The notes under the pieces: generated by a model | Databases searched by the model: none | Seen by the model: the letters and a program-made list of their open reading frames with translations, nothing else | What the model was told of the DNA's origin: nothing | Shown here: piece after piece, positions 42,660 to 51,134 of the stretch | Numbering within the stretch: position 1 is the stretch's first letter | Layout of the letters: every line of letters starts with the position of its first letter | NCBI RefSeq assembly: GCF_003664255.1 | Contig: NZ_RCCV01000001.1 | Coordinates: forward strand, 186,001 to 250,000 | DNA length: 64,000 nucleotides | Direction of reading: 5' to 3' | Origin: Micromonospora sp. M71_S20 | Lineage (GTDB): Bacteria; Actinomycetota; Actinomycetes; Mycobacteriales; Micromonosporaceae | Made by a program: the position numbers and the translations under genes

Positions 42660-43244
42660 ATGACCAACCCGTCGAGCCCGACCTCGGCATGGCGGCCCGG
42701 GATGCCGGGCGGCGACACCCTCCCGTCCGGTCCCGCCGGCCGGCCGACCGCCCCCGGCCACGACGGCCACGGCCCGGAGACCGGTCCGCCCACCGTGACG
42801 ATCGGGTCGTACCCGGACTATCCGTCCGCCCAGCGGGTCGTCGACTACCTGGCGGACAACCGGTTCCCGGTCGAACACAGCGCCATCGTCGGCACGAACC
42901 TCACCCTGGTCGAGACCGTGCTCGGGCGGATGACGACGGGGCGGGCGGCCCTGGCGGGCGCCGGCACGGGTGCCTGGTTCGGGCTCTTCATCGGGCTGCT
43001 GTTCGGGATCTTCACCGCCGGCAACTGGATCGCGGTGATCCTGGTCGGGCTGGTCGTCGGCGCGATCTGGGGAGCGGTGTTCGGCGCGGTCGCGCACGCG
43101 ATGACCGGCGGGCGGCGCGACTTCACCTCGGCCAGCTCGCTGCGCGCCGGCCAGTACGCGGTGATCGTCGACGCGCAGTACGCCGAGCAGGCCCGTCAGC
43201 TGCTCGGCCGGATGCACGTGGCGGCCCCGCCGCCCGCCCGCTGA
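42660..43244 (+). CDS. General stress protein, YflT-like domain with two membrane helices
   Basis: 194 residues. About 45 polar Pro/Gly-rich residues, then TIGSYPDYPSAQRVVDYLADNRFPVEHSAIVGTNLTLVETVLG, which is the general-stress/YflT-type (heat-induced) domain start, then two helices (GAGTGAWFGLFIGLLFGIF, WIAVILVGLVVGAIWGAVFGAVAHAM) and a C-terminal strand-rich piece (AGQYAVIVDAQYAEQARQLL). GAAGGAGGAGCCC precedes the ATG. This family is a regular member of SigB regulons, which fits the weak SigB-like promoter upstream. Confidence 0.85.
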   Translation: MTNPSSPTSAWRPGMPGGDTLPSGPAGRPTAPGHDGHGPETGPPTVTIGSYPDYPSAQRVVDYLADNRFPVEHSAIVGTNLTLVETVLGRMTTGRAALAGAGTGAWFGLFIGLLFGIFTAGNWIAVILVGLVVGAIWGAVFGAVAHAMTGGRRDFTSASSLRAGQYAVIVDAQYAEQARQLLGRMHVAAPPPAR

Positions 43245-43333
43245 GGCCTCCGCGCGGGGGCGTCCGCCGGTCGCGCCCGCCCCGGGGTACGTCGTCCGGC
43301 CCGGGGCGGACCGCCCCGGCGACCCCCGCGCCG

Positions 43334-43396
43334 CTCCGGGCTCCGGGCTCCGGGCTCCGGGCTCCGGGCTCCGGGCTCCGAGCTCCGGGCTCCGGC
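43334..43396. repeat. Heptamer tandem repeat CTCCGGG, about 9 copies
   Basis: Six perfect CTCCGGG copies from 43334 to 43375, one CTCCGAG (43376-43382), another perfect copy (43383-43389) and a partial one. It is intergenic, about 100 bp before the MarR gene. No frame reads through it with a credible start. Confidence 0.9.
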
Positions 43397-43496
43397 GAGC
43401 GCGAGCGTCCTTCGAAACCGAACGGCGCAGTTGCTTCGGAGGTGAGCGCCCTCACGGGGGACTAGTTAAATTTTGAAAGAGTGCTACTGTCGTGGC

Positions 43497-43979
43497 GTGA
43501 CCGAGAGCCTGGACAGTGCCCGACTCGCCGCCTGGCGCGCCTACATCGAGGCCAGCCAGCGGCTCTACACGCGGTTGGAGGACGACCTGCGCGCCGACAG
43601 CGCGCTCAGCTTCGCCGACTACCACGTGCTCGTCCTGCTCTCCGAAGCGCCGGGCCAGCGGCTGCGGATGGGCGAGCTGGCGAGCCGCCTGGTCTTCTCG
43701 CCGAGCCGGCTGACGTACCAGATCACGACCATGCAGCGGCGCGGCCTGGTCGCCCGGGAGTCCTGTCCCGACGACCGCCGCGGCAGCGAGGCCGTGCTCA
43801 CCGCCGCCGGGCTGCTGGCCCTGCGCGAGGCCGCCCCTCACCACCTGCGGTCGGTGCGCGCCCACCTGATGGACGACCTCGACGACGCCGAGGTCGCCTG
43901 CCTCACCCGGATCTTCGAGCGACTCGGCCGGCGCCTGCGCGCGGACCGCGACGCGTCGACCGCCCACCCGCACAGCTGA
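43497..43979 (+). CDS. MarR-family transcriptional regulator
   Basis: 160 residues. The winged helix is LVLLSEAPGQRLRMGELASRLVFSPSRLTYQITTMQRRGLVARESCPDDRRGSEAVLTAAG with the conserved DDRR wing. GTG 43497 follows TACTGT by exactly 6 nt, so a leaderless transcript is likely. The upstream segment 43461-43480 (AGTTAAATTTTGAAAG) is unusually AT-rich and may hold its operator. 10 nt before the pirin gene, so the two form an operon. Confidence 0.9.
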   Translation: MTESLDSARLAAWRAYIEASQRLYTRLEDDLRADSALSFADYHVLVLLSEAPGQRLRMGELASRLVFSPSRLTYQITTMQRRGLVARESCPDDRRGSEAVLTAAGLLALREAAPHHLRSVRAHLMDDLDDAEVACLTRIFERLGRRLRADRDASTAHPHS

Positions 43980-43989
43980 GGAGCCCCCG

Positions 43990-44976
43990 ATGCCCGCCAT
44001 CACCGTCGACAACGTGCTCGTCCTGCCCCGCCTGCCCAGGCTCGACGAGTCCACCGCGTTCCGGCCGGTCCGCCGGCTGACCACCGCGCCCAGCGGCTAC
44101 GAGGGCGAGGGCTTCCCGGTCCGCCGGGCGTTCGCCGGCGTGCCGGTGGCCGAGCTGGACCCGTTCATCCACCTGGACCAGATGGGCGAGGTGGACTACG
44201 CCCCGGGCGAGCCGAAGGGCACGGCCTGGCATCCGCACCGCGGCTTCGAGACGGTGACGTACATGATCGACGGGATCATGGACCACCAGGACTCGCAGGG
44301 CGGCGGCGGCACGATCACCAACGGCGACACCCAGTGGATGACGGCCGCGAGCGGGCTGCTGCACATTGAGGCGCCGCCGGAGCACCTCGTCGTCAGTGGC
44401 GGGCTGTTCCACGGCACCCAGCTCTGGGTCAACCTGCCCCGGGCCGCCAAGATGAACCCGCCCCGCTACCAGGACATCCGCGGCCGGGAGGCGGCCCTGC
44501 TGACCACGCCCGACGGGGGCGCGCTGATCCGGGTGATCGCCGGCGAGATCGCCGGGCACCGGGGGCCGGGCTCCACCCACACCCCGATCACCATCACCCA
44601 CGTGACCGTGCAGCCGGGCGCCCGCGTCGACCTGCCGTGGCGGCCGGACTTCAACGCCCTGGTCTACGTGCTGGGTGGGCGGGGCACGGTGGGCACCGAC
44701 GGGCGGCCGGTGCACACGGGCCAGCTCGCCGTGCACGGCCCGGGTGACGCGCTGACCTTCGCCGCGGACGCCAGCCAGGACGGCCACACCCCGACGCTGG
44801 ACCTCTACATCATGGGCGGCGAGCCGATCCGGGAGCCGGTGGCACACTACGGCCCGTTCGTCATGAACACCCGCGACGAGCTGCTCCAGGCGTTCGAGGA
44901 CTTCAAGGCGGGCCGGCTCGGTGTCGTCCCCGCCGAGCGGCTGCCGCACACCGACGGCCCGGCCCCCAGGCCCTGA
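43990..44976 (+). CDS. Pirin-family bicupin protein
   Basis: 328 residues with two cupin domains. The N-terminal one has FIHLDQMGEVDYAPG and HPHRGFETVTYMIDGIMDHQDSQGG (metal-binding His pair) then SGLLHIEAPPEH; the C-terminal one has VQPGARVDLPWRPDFNALVYVLGG. Bacterial pirins have been shown to have quercetinase activity or to act as redox or regulatory proteins, and a MarR-pirin operon is a common layout for aromatic or redox stress. GAGGAGCCCCCG precedes the ATG. Confidence 0.92.
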   Translation: MPAITVDNVLVLPRLPRLDESTAFRPVRRLTTAPSGYEGEGFPVRRAFAGVPVAELDPFIHLDQMGEVDYAPGEPKGTAWHPHRGFETVTYMIDGIMDHQDSQGGGGTITNGDTQWMTAASGLLHIEAPPEHLVVSGGLFHGTQLWVNLPRAAKMNPPRYQDIRGREAALLTTPDGGALIRVIAGEIAGHRGPGSTHTPITITHVTVQPGARVDLPWRPDFNALVYVLGGRGTVGTDGRPVHTGQLAVHGPGDALTFAADASQDGHTPTLDLYIMGGEPIREPVAHYGPFVMNTRDELLQAFEDFKAGRLGVVPAERLPHTDGPAPRP

Positions 44977-44991
44977 GCCACGCACGGCGGA

Positions 44992-45022
44992 TGGGCGCCC
45001 CCGGCACGGCCGGGGGCGCCCA
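44992..45022. terminator. Perfect 14-bp hairpin between convergent genes
   Basis: TGGGCGCCCCCGGC pairs with GCCGGGGGCGCCCA over a 3-nt loop, between the pirin gene and the small leftward gene. Confidence 0.8.
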
Positions 45023-45043
45023 CCGGCGCGTCGGGACGTGGCG

Positions 45044-45172
45044 TCAGGAGACGGCGAAGATGCCCGCGACTCCCAGGATCACCATGAGCAACACCGTCAC
45101 CAGCGCACCCCGCTCGCTTTCGACCGCCGGCTCGCGGTACTCGGTCACGGGGTTCGTCGTCTCGCCGGGCAT
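45044..45172 (-). CDS. Small single-pass membrane protein, 42 aa
   Basis: MPGETTNPVTEYREPAVESE is followed by RG and one hydrophobic helix ALVTVLLMVILGVAGIFAVS that ends at the stop. GAGGAGGCAACACC is a strong ribosome site, so the frame is likely translated although it is only 43 codons. A tail-anchored layout with an acidic cytoplasmic part. It diverges from the phospholipase D gene with a 141-bp gap. No family recognised. Confidence 0.65.
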   Translation of the reverse strand: MPGETTNPVTEYREPAVESERGALVTVLLMVILGVAGIFAVS

Positions 45173-45313
45173 GGTGTTGCCTCCTCGGTGTTCGCGTCGT
45201 TATCGGGCGGAGGTCGGGGGTCGCCCGACCGGTCACCGGAGTGCCGGCCGGGATGCGGACCCGCGACCTGGGTCCTACCGTGAGGACGTTGTCGACCTCG
45301 GGGGGCTGGAACG

Positions 45314-46903
45314 GTGGCACCGCGCAACTGGTTCCTGAGCGCAGCCGAACGCGCCAACCCGGTGTCAGAGTTACCCGTCTGGAGCAGCGGAAACCTTGCC
45401 GAGCCGTTAATTCACGGTGCCGCATACTTCGACCGGCTGGTCGACGAGGTGGAGTCGCTGGAGGCCGGCGACCACCTCTTCTTCACGGACTGGCGCGGCG
45501 ACCCGGACCAGCGGTTGCGTCCGGACGGGCCGACCGTGGCGCAGCTCTTCGCGCGCGCCGCGCAGCGGGGCGTGGTGGTCAAGGGCCTCATCTGGCGCTC
45601 CCACCTCGACGTCCTGGCCTACAGCGAGGCGGAGAACCGCACCCTGAGCGAGACGGTCGCCGCCGCCGGCGGTGAGGTGCTGCTCGACCAGCGGGTCCGC
45701 CGGGGCGGCTCGCACCACCAGAAGCTGGTGGTGCTGCGGCACCCCGCCGCGCCGGAGCGGGACGTCGCCTTCGCCGGCGGGATCGACCTGTGCCACAGCC
45801 GGCGCGACGACGCCGCGCACCGGGGCGACCCGCAGGCGGTGCAGATGTCCGCCCGCTACGGCGACCGCCCGCCCTGGCACGACGTGCAGCTCGCGGTGCG
45901 GGGGCCGGTGGTGGGCGCGCTGGACACCACCTTCCGGGAGCGCTGGACCGACCCGATGCCGCTGGACTCGGAGAACCCCCTCGCCTACCTGCGGGACCGG
46001 CTGCGCGGCGCGGACCTGCGGCCCGACCCGCTGCCGCCGCAGCCGGCCGACCCGCCGCCCTGCGGCCCGCACCACGTCCAGGTGCTGCGCACCTACCCCG
46101 CGGTCCGGCCCCGCTACTCCTTCGCCCCCGACGGCGAGCGCACGGTGGCCCGCGGCTACACCAAGGCGGTCCGGCGGGCCCGGCGGCTGATCTACCTGGA
46201 GGACCAGTACCTGTGGTCCACCGAGGTGGCCGACCTGTTCGCCCGGGCGCTGCGGGACAATCCCGACCTGCACCTGGTCGCCGTGGTCCCCCGGTTCCCG
46301 GACGTGGACGGCCGGCTGGCGCTGCCGCCCAACACGGTCGGCCGCGAGCAGGCGCTGTCGCTCTGCGAGCGGGCGGCCCCGGAGCGGGTGCACGTCTTCG
46401 ACGTGGAGAATCACGCCGGCGATCCGGTGTACGTGCACGCCAAGGTGTGCGTGGTCGACGACGTGTGGGCCAGCGTGGGCAGCGACAACTTCAACCGCCG
46501 GTCCTGGACGCACGACAGCGAGTTGTCCTGCGCGGTGCTCGACGACACCCGCGACGACCGGGCGCCGACCGACCCGGCCGGCCTCGGCGACGGCGCCCGG
46601 GTCTTCGCCCGCGAGCTGCGGCTGCGGCTGTGGCGCGAGCACCTTGACCGCGATCCCGACGGCGGCGAGGACGCTGACCTGATCGACCCGGCCGACGCCG
46701 TGGCGGCGGTCACCGACGCCGCCGACGCGCTGCAACGGTGGTACGACGCCGGGCAGGCCGGCCCCCGGCCGCCGGGCCGGCTGCTGCCGCACCGGGCGGA
46801 ACGGCTGCCCTGGTACACCCGGGCCTGGGCGCTGCCGGCGTACCGGCTGGTCTACGACCCGGACGGCCGGCCGCTGCGGGCCCGCCGGGCAGGCACGTGG
46901 TGA
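45314..46903 (+). CDS. Phospholipase D-family protein (two HKD motifs)
   Basis: 529 residues with two PLD catalytic motifs: HHQKLVV (His135, Lys137) and VHAKVCVVDD (His375, Lys377, Asp382) followed by GSDNFNRRSW. The first motif lacks a clear Asp six residues after Lys but GGIDLCHSRRDD follows. It resembles cytoplasmic PLD/cardiolipin-synthase-like enzymes that hydrolyse or transfer phosphatidyl groups; no signal peptide or membrane helix is seen. GTG 45314 is chosen although the ribosome site is weak; ATG alternatives are absent near it. Confidence 0.88.
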   Translation: MAPRNWFLSAAERANPVSELPVWSSGNLAEPLIHGAAYFDRLVDEVESLEAGDHLFFTDWRGDPDQRLRPDGPTVAQLFARAAQRGVVVKGLIWRSHLDVLAYSEAENRTLSETVAAAGGEVLLDQRVRRGGSHHQKLVVLRHPAAPERDVAFAGGIDLCHSRRDDAAHRGDPQAVQMSARYGDRPPWHDVQLAVRGPVVGALDTTFRERWTDPMPLDSENPLAYLRDRLRGADLRPDPLPPQPADPPPCGPHHVQVLRTYPAVRPRYSFAPDGERTVARGYTKAVRRARRLIYLEDQYLWSTEVADLFARALRDNPDLHLVAVVPRFPDVDGRLALPPNTVGREQALSLCERAAPERVHVFDVENHAGDPVYVHAKVCVVDDVWASVGSDNFNRRSWTHDSELSCAVLDDTRDDRAPTDPAGLGDGARVFARELRLRLWREHLDRDPDGGEDADLIDPADAVAAVTDAADALQRWYDAGQAGPRPPGRLLPHRAERLPWYTRAWALPAYRLVYDPDGRPLRARRAGTW

Positions 46904-46931
46904 GCGTCCGGGCCCGGCACGGGGTGGAACC

Positions 46932-47660
46932 TCAGGCGGGCACGAAGAGGGCGTCGGCCCGGCTGCGGTCTGGCGCGGCCTCGACGTCGGCGGGGTGCAC
47001 CGTCAGCCCGCCGGGGTAGGCGAACGAGGCGCGCGGCGAGTAGAACCCGAACCCGATCGTCAGCGGGTTCTCGGGGCGGAGCGCGTAGATCGGGTGTGTC
47101 GGCTCCAGGAACTCCACCGACTCGATCACGAACGGGTCGACCGGTTCGGCGACGTACGGGTAGACGGCGCTGAGCAGCTGCCCGTCCCGGGCCGTGAAGT
47201 AGCGGTGGTGGCCGCTGCTGATCGCCCGGCCCGTCTCGCCCACCTGGCAGCGGGCCCGGATCACCGGTACGCCGTCGATCTCCGTCTCGGCGACGATCTC
47301 CCCGTCGTGGCGCTCGATGCGGGTCCGGCCCGCGACGGCGGGCGCCCCCCGGGCGGTGGCGTAGGCGCGAACCGGTTCGCTACAGGTCACGTAGTGCGTC
47401 CACCAGCCGCCGGGGTTGACCCCGCCCGGCGCGTCCACCCCGGCCAGCGCCACCCCGAGGTAGGTCAGCGAGTACGCGCCGAAGCCGGAGGTCTGGCTCT
47501 CGTCGTCGACGACGTACTGGTTCATGAAGACCAGCCGGTCGGCCGACGGGCGCAGCCCGGCCGGGACCAGCGCCGCGACCGCGTCCGGGTCCGCCGGCAG
47601 CCAGCCGAAGAAGAGCGTGCGGCTGCTGACGACGAGATGGGGGGCGGCGGGGTCGAGCAC
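46932..47660 (-). CDS. Acetoacetate decarboxylase-like protein
   Basis: 242 residues. VVSSRTLFFGWLPADPDAVAALVPAGLRP, VFMNQYVVDDE, YSLTYLGVALAGVDAPGGVNPGGWWTHYV and GRTRIERHDGEIVAETEIDGVPVIRARCQ fit the acetoacetate-decarboxylase (ADC) superfamily. The family's Schiff-base lysine is not obvious in the expected strand, so it may be one of the ADC-like members with another activity. GTG 47660 follows GGAGGTGCC. Divergent from the sigma-factor gene across a 375-base gap. Confidence 0.75.
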   Translation of the reverse strand: MLDPAAPHLVVSSRTLFFGWLPADPDAVAALVPAGLRPSADRLVFMNQYVVDDESQTSGFGAYSLTYLGVALAGVDAPGGVNPGGWWTHYVTCSEPVRAYATARGAPAVAGRTRIERHDGEIVAETEIDGVPVIRARCQVGETGRAISSGHHRYFTARDGQLLSAVYPYVAEPVDPFVIESVEFLEPTHPIYALRPENPLTIGFGFYSPRASFAYPGGLTVHPADVEAAPDRSRADALFVPA

Positions 47661-48035
47661 GGCACCTCCGGAGCGGGGCAGGTACCCGCACGCTACGGCC
47701 CGTCCCGCCGACGGGACAACGACGGAAAGCCGACATTCGGCGCTGGCCATCCGGGGACCGTGACCGCTCGGCCCGCCGGTCCGGGCCGCACGGATGGGGC
47801 GTCGTCGATGTCCGGCGGGGCCGGCTGACCGTACGCCCGACGTAGGGCGGCTCACAATCCGAGGCTGCTTCGCCCCATTCGCACCGTACGCGCCCAAAAA
47901 TTACTTAAGTACATCGTACTTTCGGCTAGATTTCGGCAGACCGATCGGGCTAAGGTGACTTCCGAACGGACATCTGAACTTAAACCTAAGCGTCACGTCT
48001 TTTCATCCGCGGACGAGGTGCAGGGAGGACCACCC
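47661..48035. promoter_or_regulatory. 375-base upstream region of the sigma-factor gene, AT-rich core with dyads
   Basis: Most of the stretch is GC-rich, with a short dyad GTCCCG/CGGGAC at 47702-47717 near the leftward gene. From 47895 to 47999 it turns AT-rich. AAGTAC-ATC-GTACTT (47907-47921) is a perfect 6+6 dyad overlapping the palindrome ACTTAAGT (47903-47910). TAGATT (47927-47932) and TAAGGT (47951-47956) are possible -10 hexamers downstream of it. This looks like the regulated promoter of the sigma gene. Confidence 0.5.
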
Positions 48036-48863
48036 ATGACCGCGCCAACGATCAGCGAGCCGGCGACCACGACACCGCCGAGCACCACCCAGAAGCTCGA
48101 CCCGCGTGCGCTCACCGACAGCGCTGCGGACCTGCTCAACGCGATGGCCGCGTTGCCGGCCGACCACCCGTCCCGCGCCGCCCTGCGCGACAAGGCGATC
48201 GAGGCCTGGCTGCCGCTCGCCAACCACCTCGCCCACCGCTACAGCGGCCGGGGCGAGCCCACCGACGACCTGGCCCAGACCGCCGCCGTCGGCCTGATCA
48301 AGGCGATCGACAAGTTCGACCCGTCCCGCGGCGTCGACTTCGCCGGCTACGCGATCCCCACCATCATCGGTGAGCTCAAGCGGCACTTCCGCGACCGCAC
48401 CTGGGACATCCGCGTCCCGCGCCGGCTCCAGGAGCTGCGACTGGCCATCTCCGACGCCAACAGCTCGCTGCTGCAGACCCTGGGCCGGTCGCCCACGGTG
48501 GCCGACATCGCCGCCCACCTCAAGCTCACCGAGGAAGAGGTGCTGGAGGGCCTGGAGGGTGCCCGCGCCTACAACGCGGTCTCGCTCTCCACCCCGACCG
48601 GCGACGGCGACCGCGCGACCGAGCTGGGCGACATGCTCGGCGGCGTGGACGGCGAGTTCGAGCTTGCCGAGCTGCGGGTCGCCCTCGGCCCGGCGCTGGC
48701 CACGCTCGACGAGCGGGAGCAGAAGATCCTCACGCTGCGGTTCTACGGCAACCTGACGCAGTCGCAGATCGCCGAGCAGATCGGCGTCTCGCAGATGCAC
48801 GTCTCCCGGCTGCTGGCCCGCGCGCTGACCAAGCTGCGGGGGCAGCTCGACGGCACGTACTAG
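48036..48863 (+). CDS. SigB/SigF-family RNA polymerase sigma factor
   Basis: 275 residues, with regions 2, 3 and 4: LIKAIDKFDPSRGVDFAGYAIPTIIGELKRHFRDRTW (region 2), the linker VRVPRRLQELRLAI, region 3 AHLKLTEEEVLEGLEGARAYNAVSLS, and region 4 LDEREQKILTLRFYGNLTQSQIAEQIGVSQMHVSRLLARALTKLR. This is the SigB/SigF/SigG group for general stress or development in actinobacteria. AGGGAGGACCACCC precedes the ATG. No anti-sigma gene is next to it. The window contains promoters of the type this group reads. Confidence 0.93.
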   Translation: MTAPTISEPATTTPPSTTQKLDPRALTDSAADLLNAMAALPADHPSRAALRDKAIEAWLPLANHLAHRYSGRGEPTDDLAQTAAVGLIKAIDKFDPSRGVDFAGYAIPTIIGELKRHFRDRTWDIRVPRRLQELRLAISDANSSLLQTLGRSPTVADIAAHLKLTEEEVLEGLEGARAYNAVSLSTPTGDGDRATELGDMLGGVDGEFELAELRVALGPALATLDEREQKILTLRFYGNLTQSQIAEQIGVSQMHVSRLLARALTKLRGQLDGTY

Positions 48864-48871
48864 GGGTGGTG

Positions 48872-48905
48872 GGCGATGGCCGGGCCGGCGGGCCCGGCCA
48901 TCGCC
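48872..48905. terminator. Perfect 15-bp hairpin after the sigma gene
   Basis: GGCGATGGCCGGGCC pairs with GGCCCGGCCATCGCC across 4 nt, 9 bases after the stop. Confidence 0.8.
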
Positions 48906-48938
48906 GTGTCCGGCGCGGTCGCGCCACCACTGAGTTCC

Positions 48939-48974
48939 GGCGCCCGGGCCACCTCGACGGGTGGCCCGGGCGCC
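48939..48974. terminator. Second 15-bp hairpin, facing the GNAT gene
   Basis: GGCGCCCGGGCCACC pairs with GGTGGCCCGGGCGCC across 6 nt, 6 bases before the stop of the leftward GNAT gene. With the previous hairpin it insulates the sigma gene from the convergent operon. Confidence 0.8.
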
Positions 48975-48979
48975 GTCGT

Positions 48980-49570
48980 TCAGCGGGCGGGCTCCCGCCA
49001 CATCGGCCAGAACGGCGTGCCGTCGGGCAGGTGGAAGGGCTCGGCGACCTGGTAACCGTGCCGCGCGTAGAGGTCGCGGCCGGTCTCGCTGGCCGCCTCC
49101 AGGTAACCGGGCACCCCCTCGGCGTCGAGGACGGCGTGGTGGTGCCGCAACAGCGCGCTGCCCAGCCCCTGCCCCTGCCGGTCCGGAGCGACGGCGAGGA
49201 AGGCCAGGTGGTGGTGGTCCGCGTGCGGGTGGTGGGTCTCGAAGAGCTTGTCCAGGTGCGCGAACCGGTCGGTCCACTCCCCGCACGCCGCAGCCAGCCG
49301 GGCGTCGTAGTCCTCCGGCGGCGGGGCCGGGTCGCCCACCGACGGGAACCAGACCGCCACCCCCGCCCGGTCCGCGGTCGCGTGGACGAGGCCGTACCGC
49401 ATCGCGTGGTCCACCAGGATCGCGAAGTTGCCGGCCAGCACGGACTGCCGCCGCCCGGCGTCGGGCACCAGCCACCGGGGCGCGTCGAGGGCCATGAACG
49501 CCTCGGCGATCCGGCCGGCCACCAGCGACGTCTCCTGCGGCCCGAGCCGCTCGACCCGCACCTCGCTCAC
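48980..49570 (-). CDS. GNAT-family N-acetyltransferase
   Basis: 196 residues. LAFLAVAPDRQGQGLGSALLRHHH is the acetyl-CoA binding motif A (Q-x-x-G-x-G/A), and VPGYLEAASETGRDLYARHGYQVAEPF the C-terminal strand-helix. Related proteins acetylate small amines or antibiotics. Its GTG overlaps the stop of the permease gene (GTGA), so it is co-translated with the amino-acid permease, which suggests an amine substrate taken up by that permease (inference). Confidence 0.88.
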   Translation of the reverse strand: MSEVRVERLGPQETSLVAGRIAEAFMALDAPRWLVPDAGRRQSVLAGNFAILVDHAMRYGLVHATADRAGVAVWFPSVGDPAPPPEDYDARLAAACGEWTDRFAHLDKLFETHHPHADHHHLAFLAVAPDRQGQGLGSALLRHHHAVLDAEGVPGYLEAASETGRDLYARHGYQVAEPFHLPDGTPFWPMWREPAR

Positions 49571-51093
49571 CGCCGCGCCGCCGTCCCGCTCGGGACGGGC
49601 CCGCCGACGTGCCCGGCCGCCGGCACCGTCGCCGCCACGCTCTCCGCGCCCAGGCCGATCCGGGCGTACGTGTCGGGGCGGCTGCCGCGCAGCACCAGCG
49701 CCCACAGCAGGCCGAGCAGCGCGGCGACCGGGTAGACCGCCGGGACCGCCCAGCGCAGGGGCGAGTCCGGGGCCACCCCGAGCAGGTCGGCGAAGTTGGC
49801 CACCGCCAGCATGACGATCACGGCCAGGGCCACGGCGGCGAGGCCGGGGGCGACCGCGCGACGCCACAGCGTCTCGTCCACCCCACTGCGGGCGAAGAAG
49901 GCGATCACCGCGACCGAGGTGGTGGCGATCAGCAGCAGCACCCCGAAGCCGCCGGCGGTGCCGACCCAGTAGAACAGCTGCACCACCGGGTCCCAGCCGT
50001 TGAGCGCGTAGAGCAGGATCACCACCAGGCCGAGCGCGCTCTGCGCGAGGGAGGCGGCCCGGGGCGATCCGGTGCGCGGCGAGGTCTGCCCGAACACGGC
50101 CGGCAGCACCCGCTCCCGGCCGAGCGCGAACGTGTACCGGGCGGTGGTGTTGTGGAAGGAGATCATCGCGGCGAGCACCGAGGTCAGGAAGAGCGCCTGG
50201 CCGATGGTGACGGCGGTGCCGCCGAGGTGCGCCTCGGCCAGGTTGAAGATCAGCCCGATGCTCTGCTCGCCCGCCTCGGCGGCGATCCGGTCCGGCCCGA
50301 CGGCGACGGTCATGCTCCACGACGACAGCGCGTAGATGCCCGCGATGATGGCGATCGAGAGGTAGGTGGCCAGCCGCACCGTCCGCCGCGGGTCCTTGCT
50401 CTCCTCGCTGAACACCACGGCGGACTCGAAGCCGACGAAGCCCAGGATGGCCAGCACCAGCACCGCGCCGGCGCCGGGCACGACGAGGTTCTCCGGTGAC
50501 AGGGCGGCGAAGCTGACGTTCCCGCCGGCCGGGTGGGTCAGCTGCCCGAGGTCGAAGACGACGATCACCACCATCTCGGCGACCAGCAGCGCCGCCAGCA
50601 CCAGGCCGTTGAGGTCGACGCGGAGCAGACCGAGCACGCCGACCGTCGCCCAGGCGGCCAGCGCCACCACCCACCACGCCGGGGCCACCCCGAACAGGCG
50701 GCCGAGCACCGGCTCCGCGGCGGCGCCGATGGTGCCGTAGAGCCCCACCTGGAGGGCGTTGTACGCGATCAGCGCCACCCACGCCGCGCCGACGCCGGCC
50801 GGACGGCCCAGCCCACGGGCGACGTAGGCGTAGAACGCGCCGGCGTTGGCCATCCGCCGGGCCATCGCCACGTACCCGATCGAGAAGAGGGCGAGCACCG
50901 CGGCCACCGTCAGGAAGGCCAGCGGGATGCCGAGCACCCCGACGACCCCGTAGCCGGTGGTGACCACGCCGGCCACGACGGTCAGCGGGGCGGCGGCGGA
51001 GAGGACGAAGAAGATCACCGACGGCACGCCGAGCCGGCCGCGGGCCAGGGCCTCGGAGACGTTGCTCGGTCGGCCGAGCGTTGGTGTCGACAT
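49567..51093 (-). CDS. APC-superfamily amino acid/polyamine permease
   Basis: 508 residues with about twelve to thirteen helices. VIFFVLSAAAPLTVVAGVVTTGYGVVG is the APC opening, followed by ANAGAFYAYVARGLGRPAGVGAAWVALIAYN and ILGFVGFESAVVFSEESKDPRRTV, the conserved helix-6 region. Imports amino acids or amines. No ribosome site of note before ATG 51093. Overlapped by the GNAT gene at its end. Confidence 0.9.
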   Translation of the reverse strand: MSTPTLGRPSNVSEALARGRLGVPSVIFFVLSAAAPLTVVAGVVTTGYGVVGVLGIPLAFLTVAAVLALFSIGYVAMARRMANAGAFYAYVARGLGRPAGVGAAWVALIAYNALQVGLYGTIGAAAEPVLGRLFGVAPAWWVVALAAWATVGVLGLLRVDLNGLVLAALLVAEMVVIVVFDLGQLTHPAGGNVSFAALSPENLVVPGAGAVLVLAILGFVGFESAVVFSEESKDPRRTVRLATYLSIAIIAGIYALSSWSMTVAVGPDRIAAEAGEQSIGLIFNLAEAHLGGTAVTIGQALFLTSVLAAMISFHNTTARYTFALGRERVLPAVFGQTSPRTGSPRAASLAQSALGLVVILLYALNGWDPVVQLFYWVGTAGGFGVLLLIATTSVAVIAFFARSGVDETLWRRAVAPGLAAVALAVIVMLAVANFADLLGVAPDSPLRWAVPAVYPVAALLGLLWALVLRGSRPDTYARIGLGAESVAATVPAAGHVGGPVPSGTAARR

Positions 51094-51134
51094 ACGCGGA
51101 CTCCGGTTCGAGGGGAGGAGGGGGTGGAGGGGCG

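Noticed and set aside
43334..43396. CRISPR-like array
   Set aside because: The unit is 7 bp and there are no spacers; it is a simple tandem repeat.
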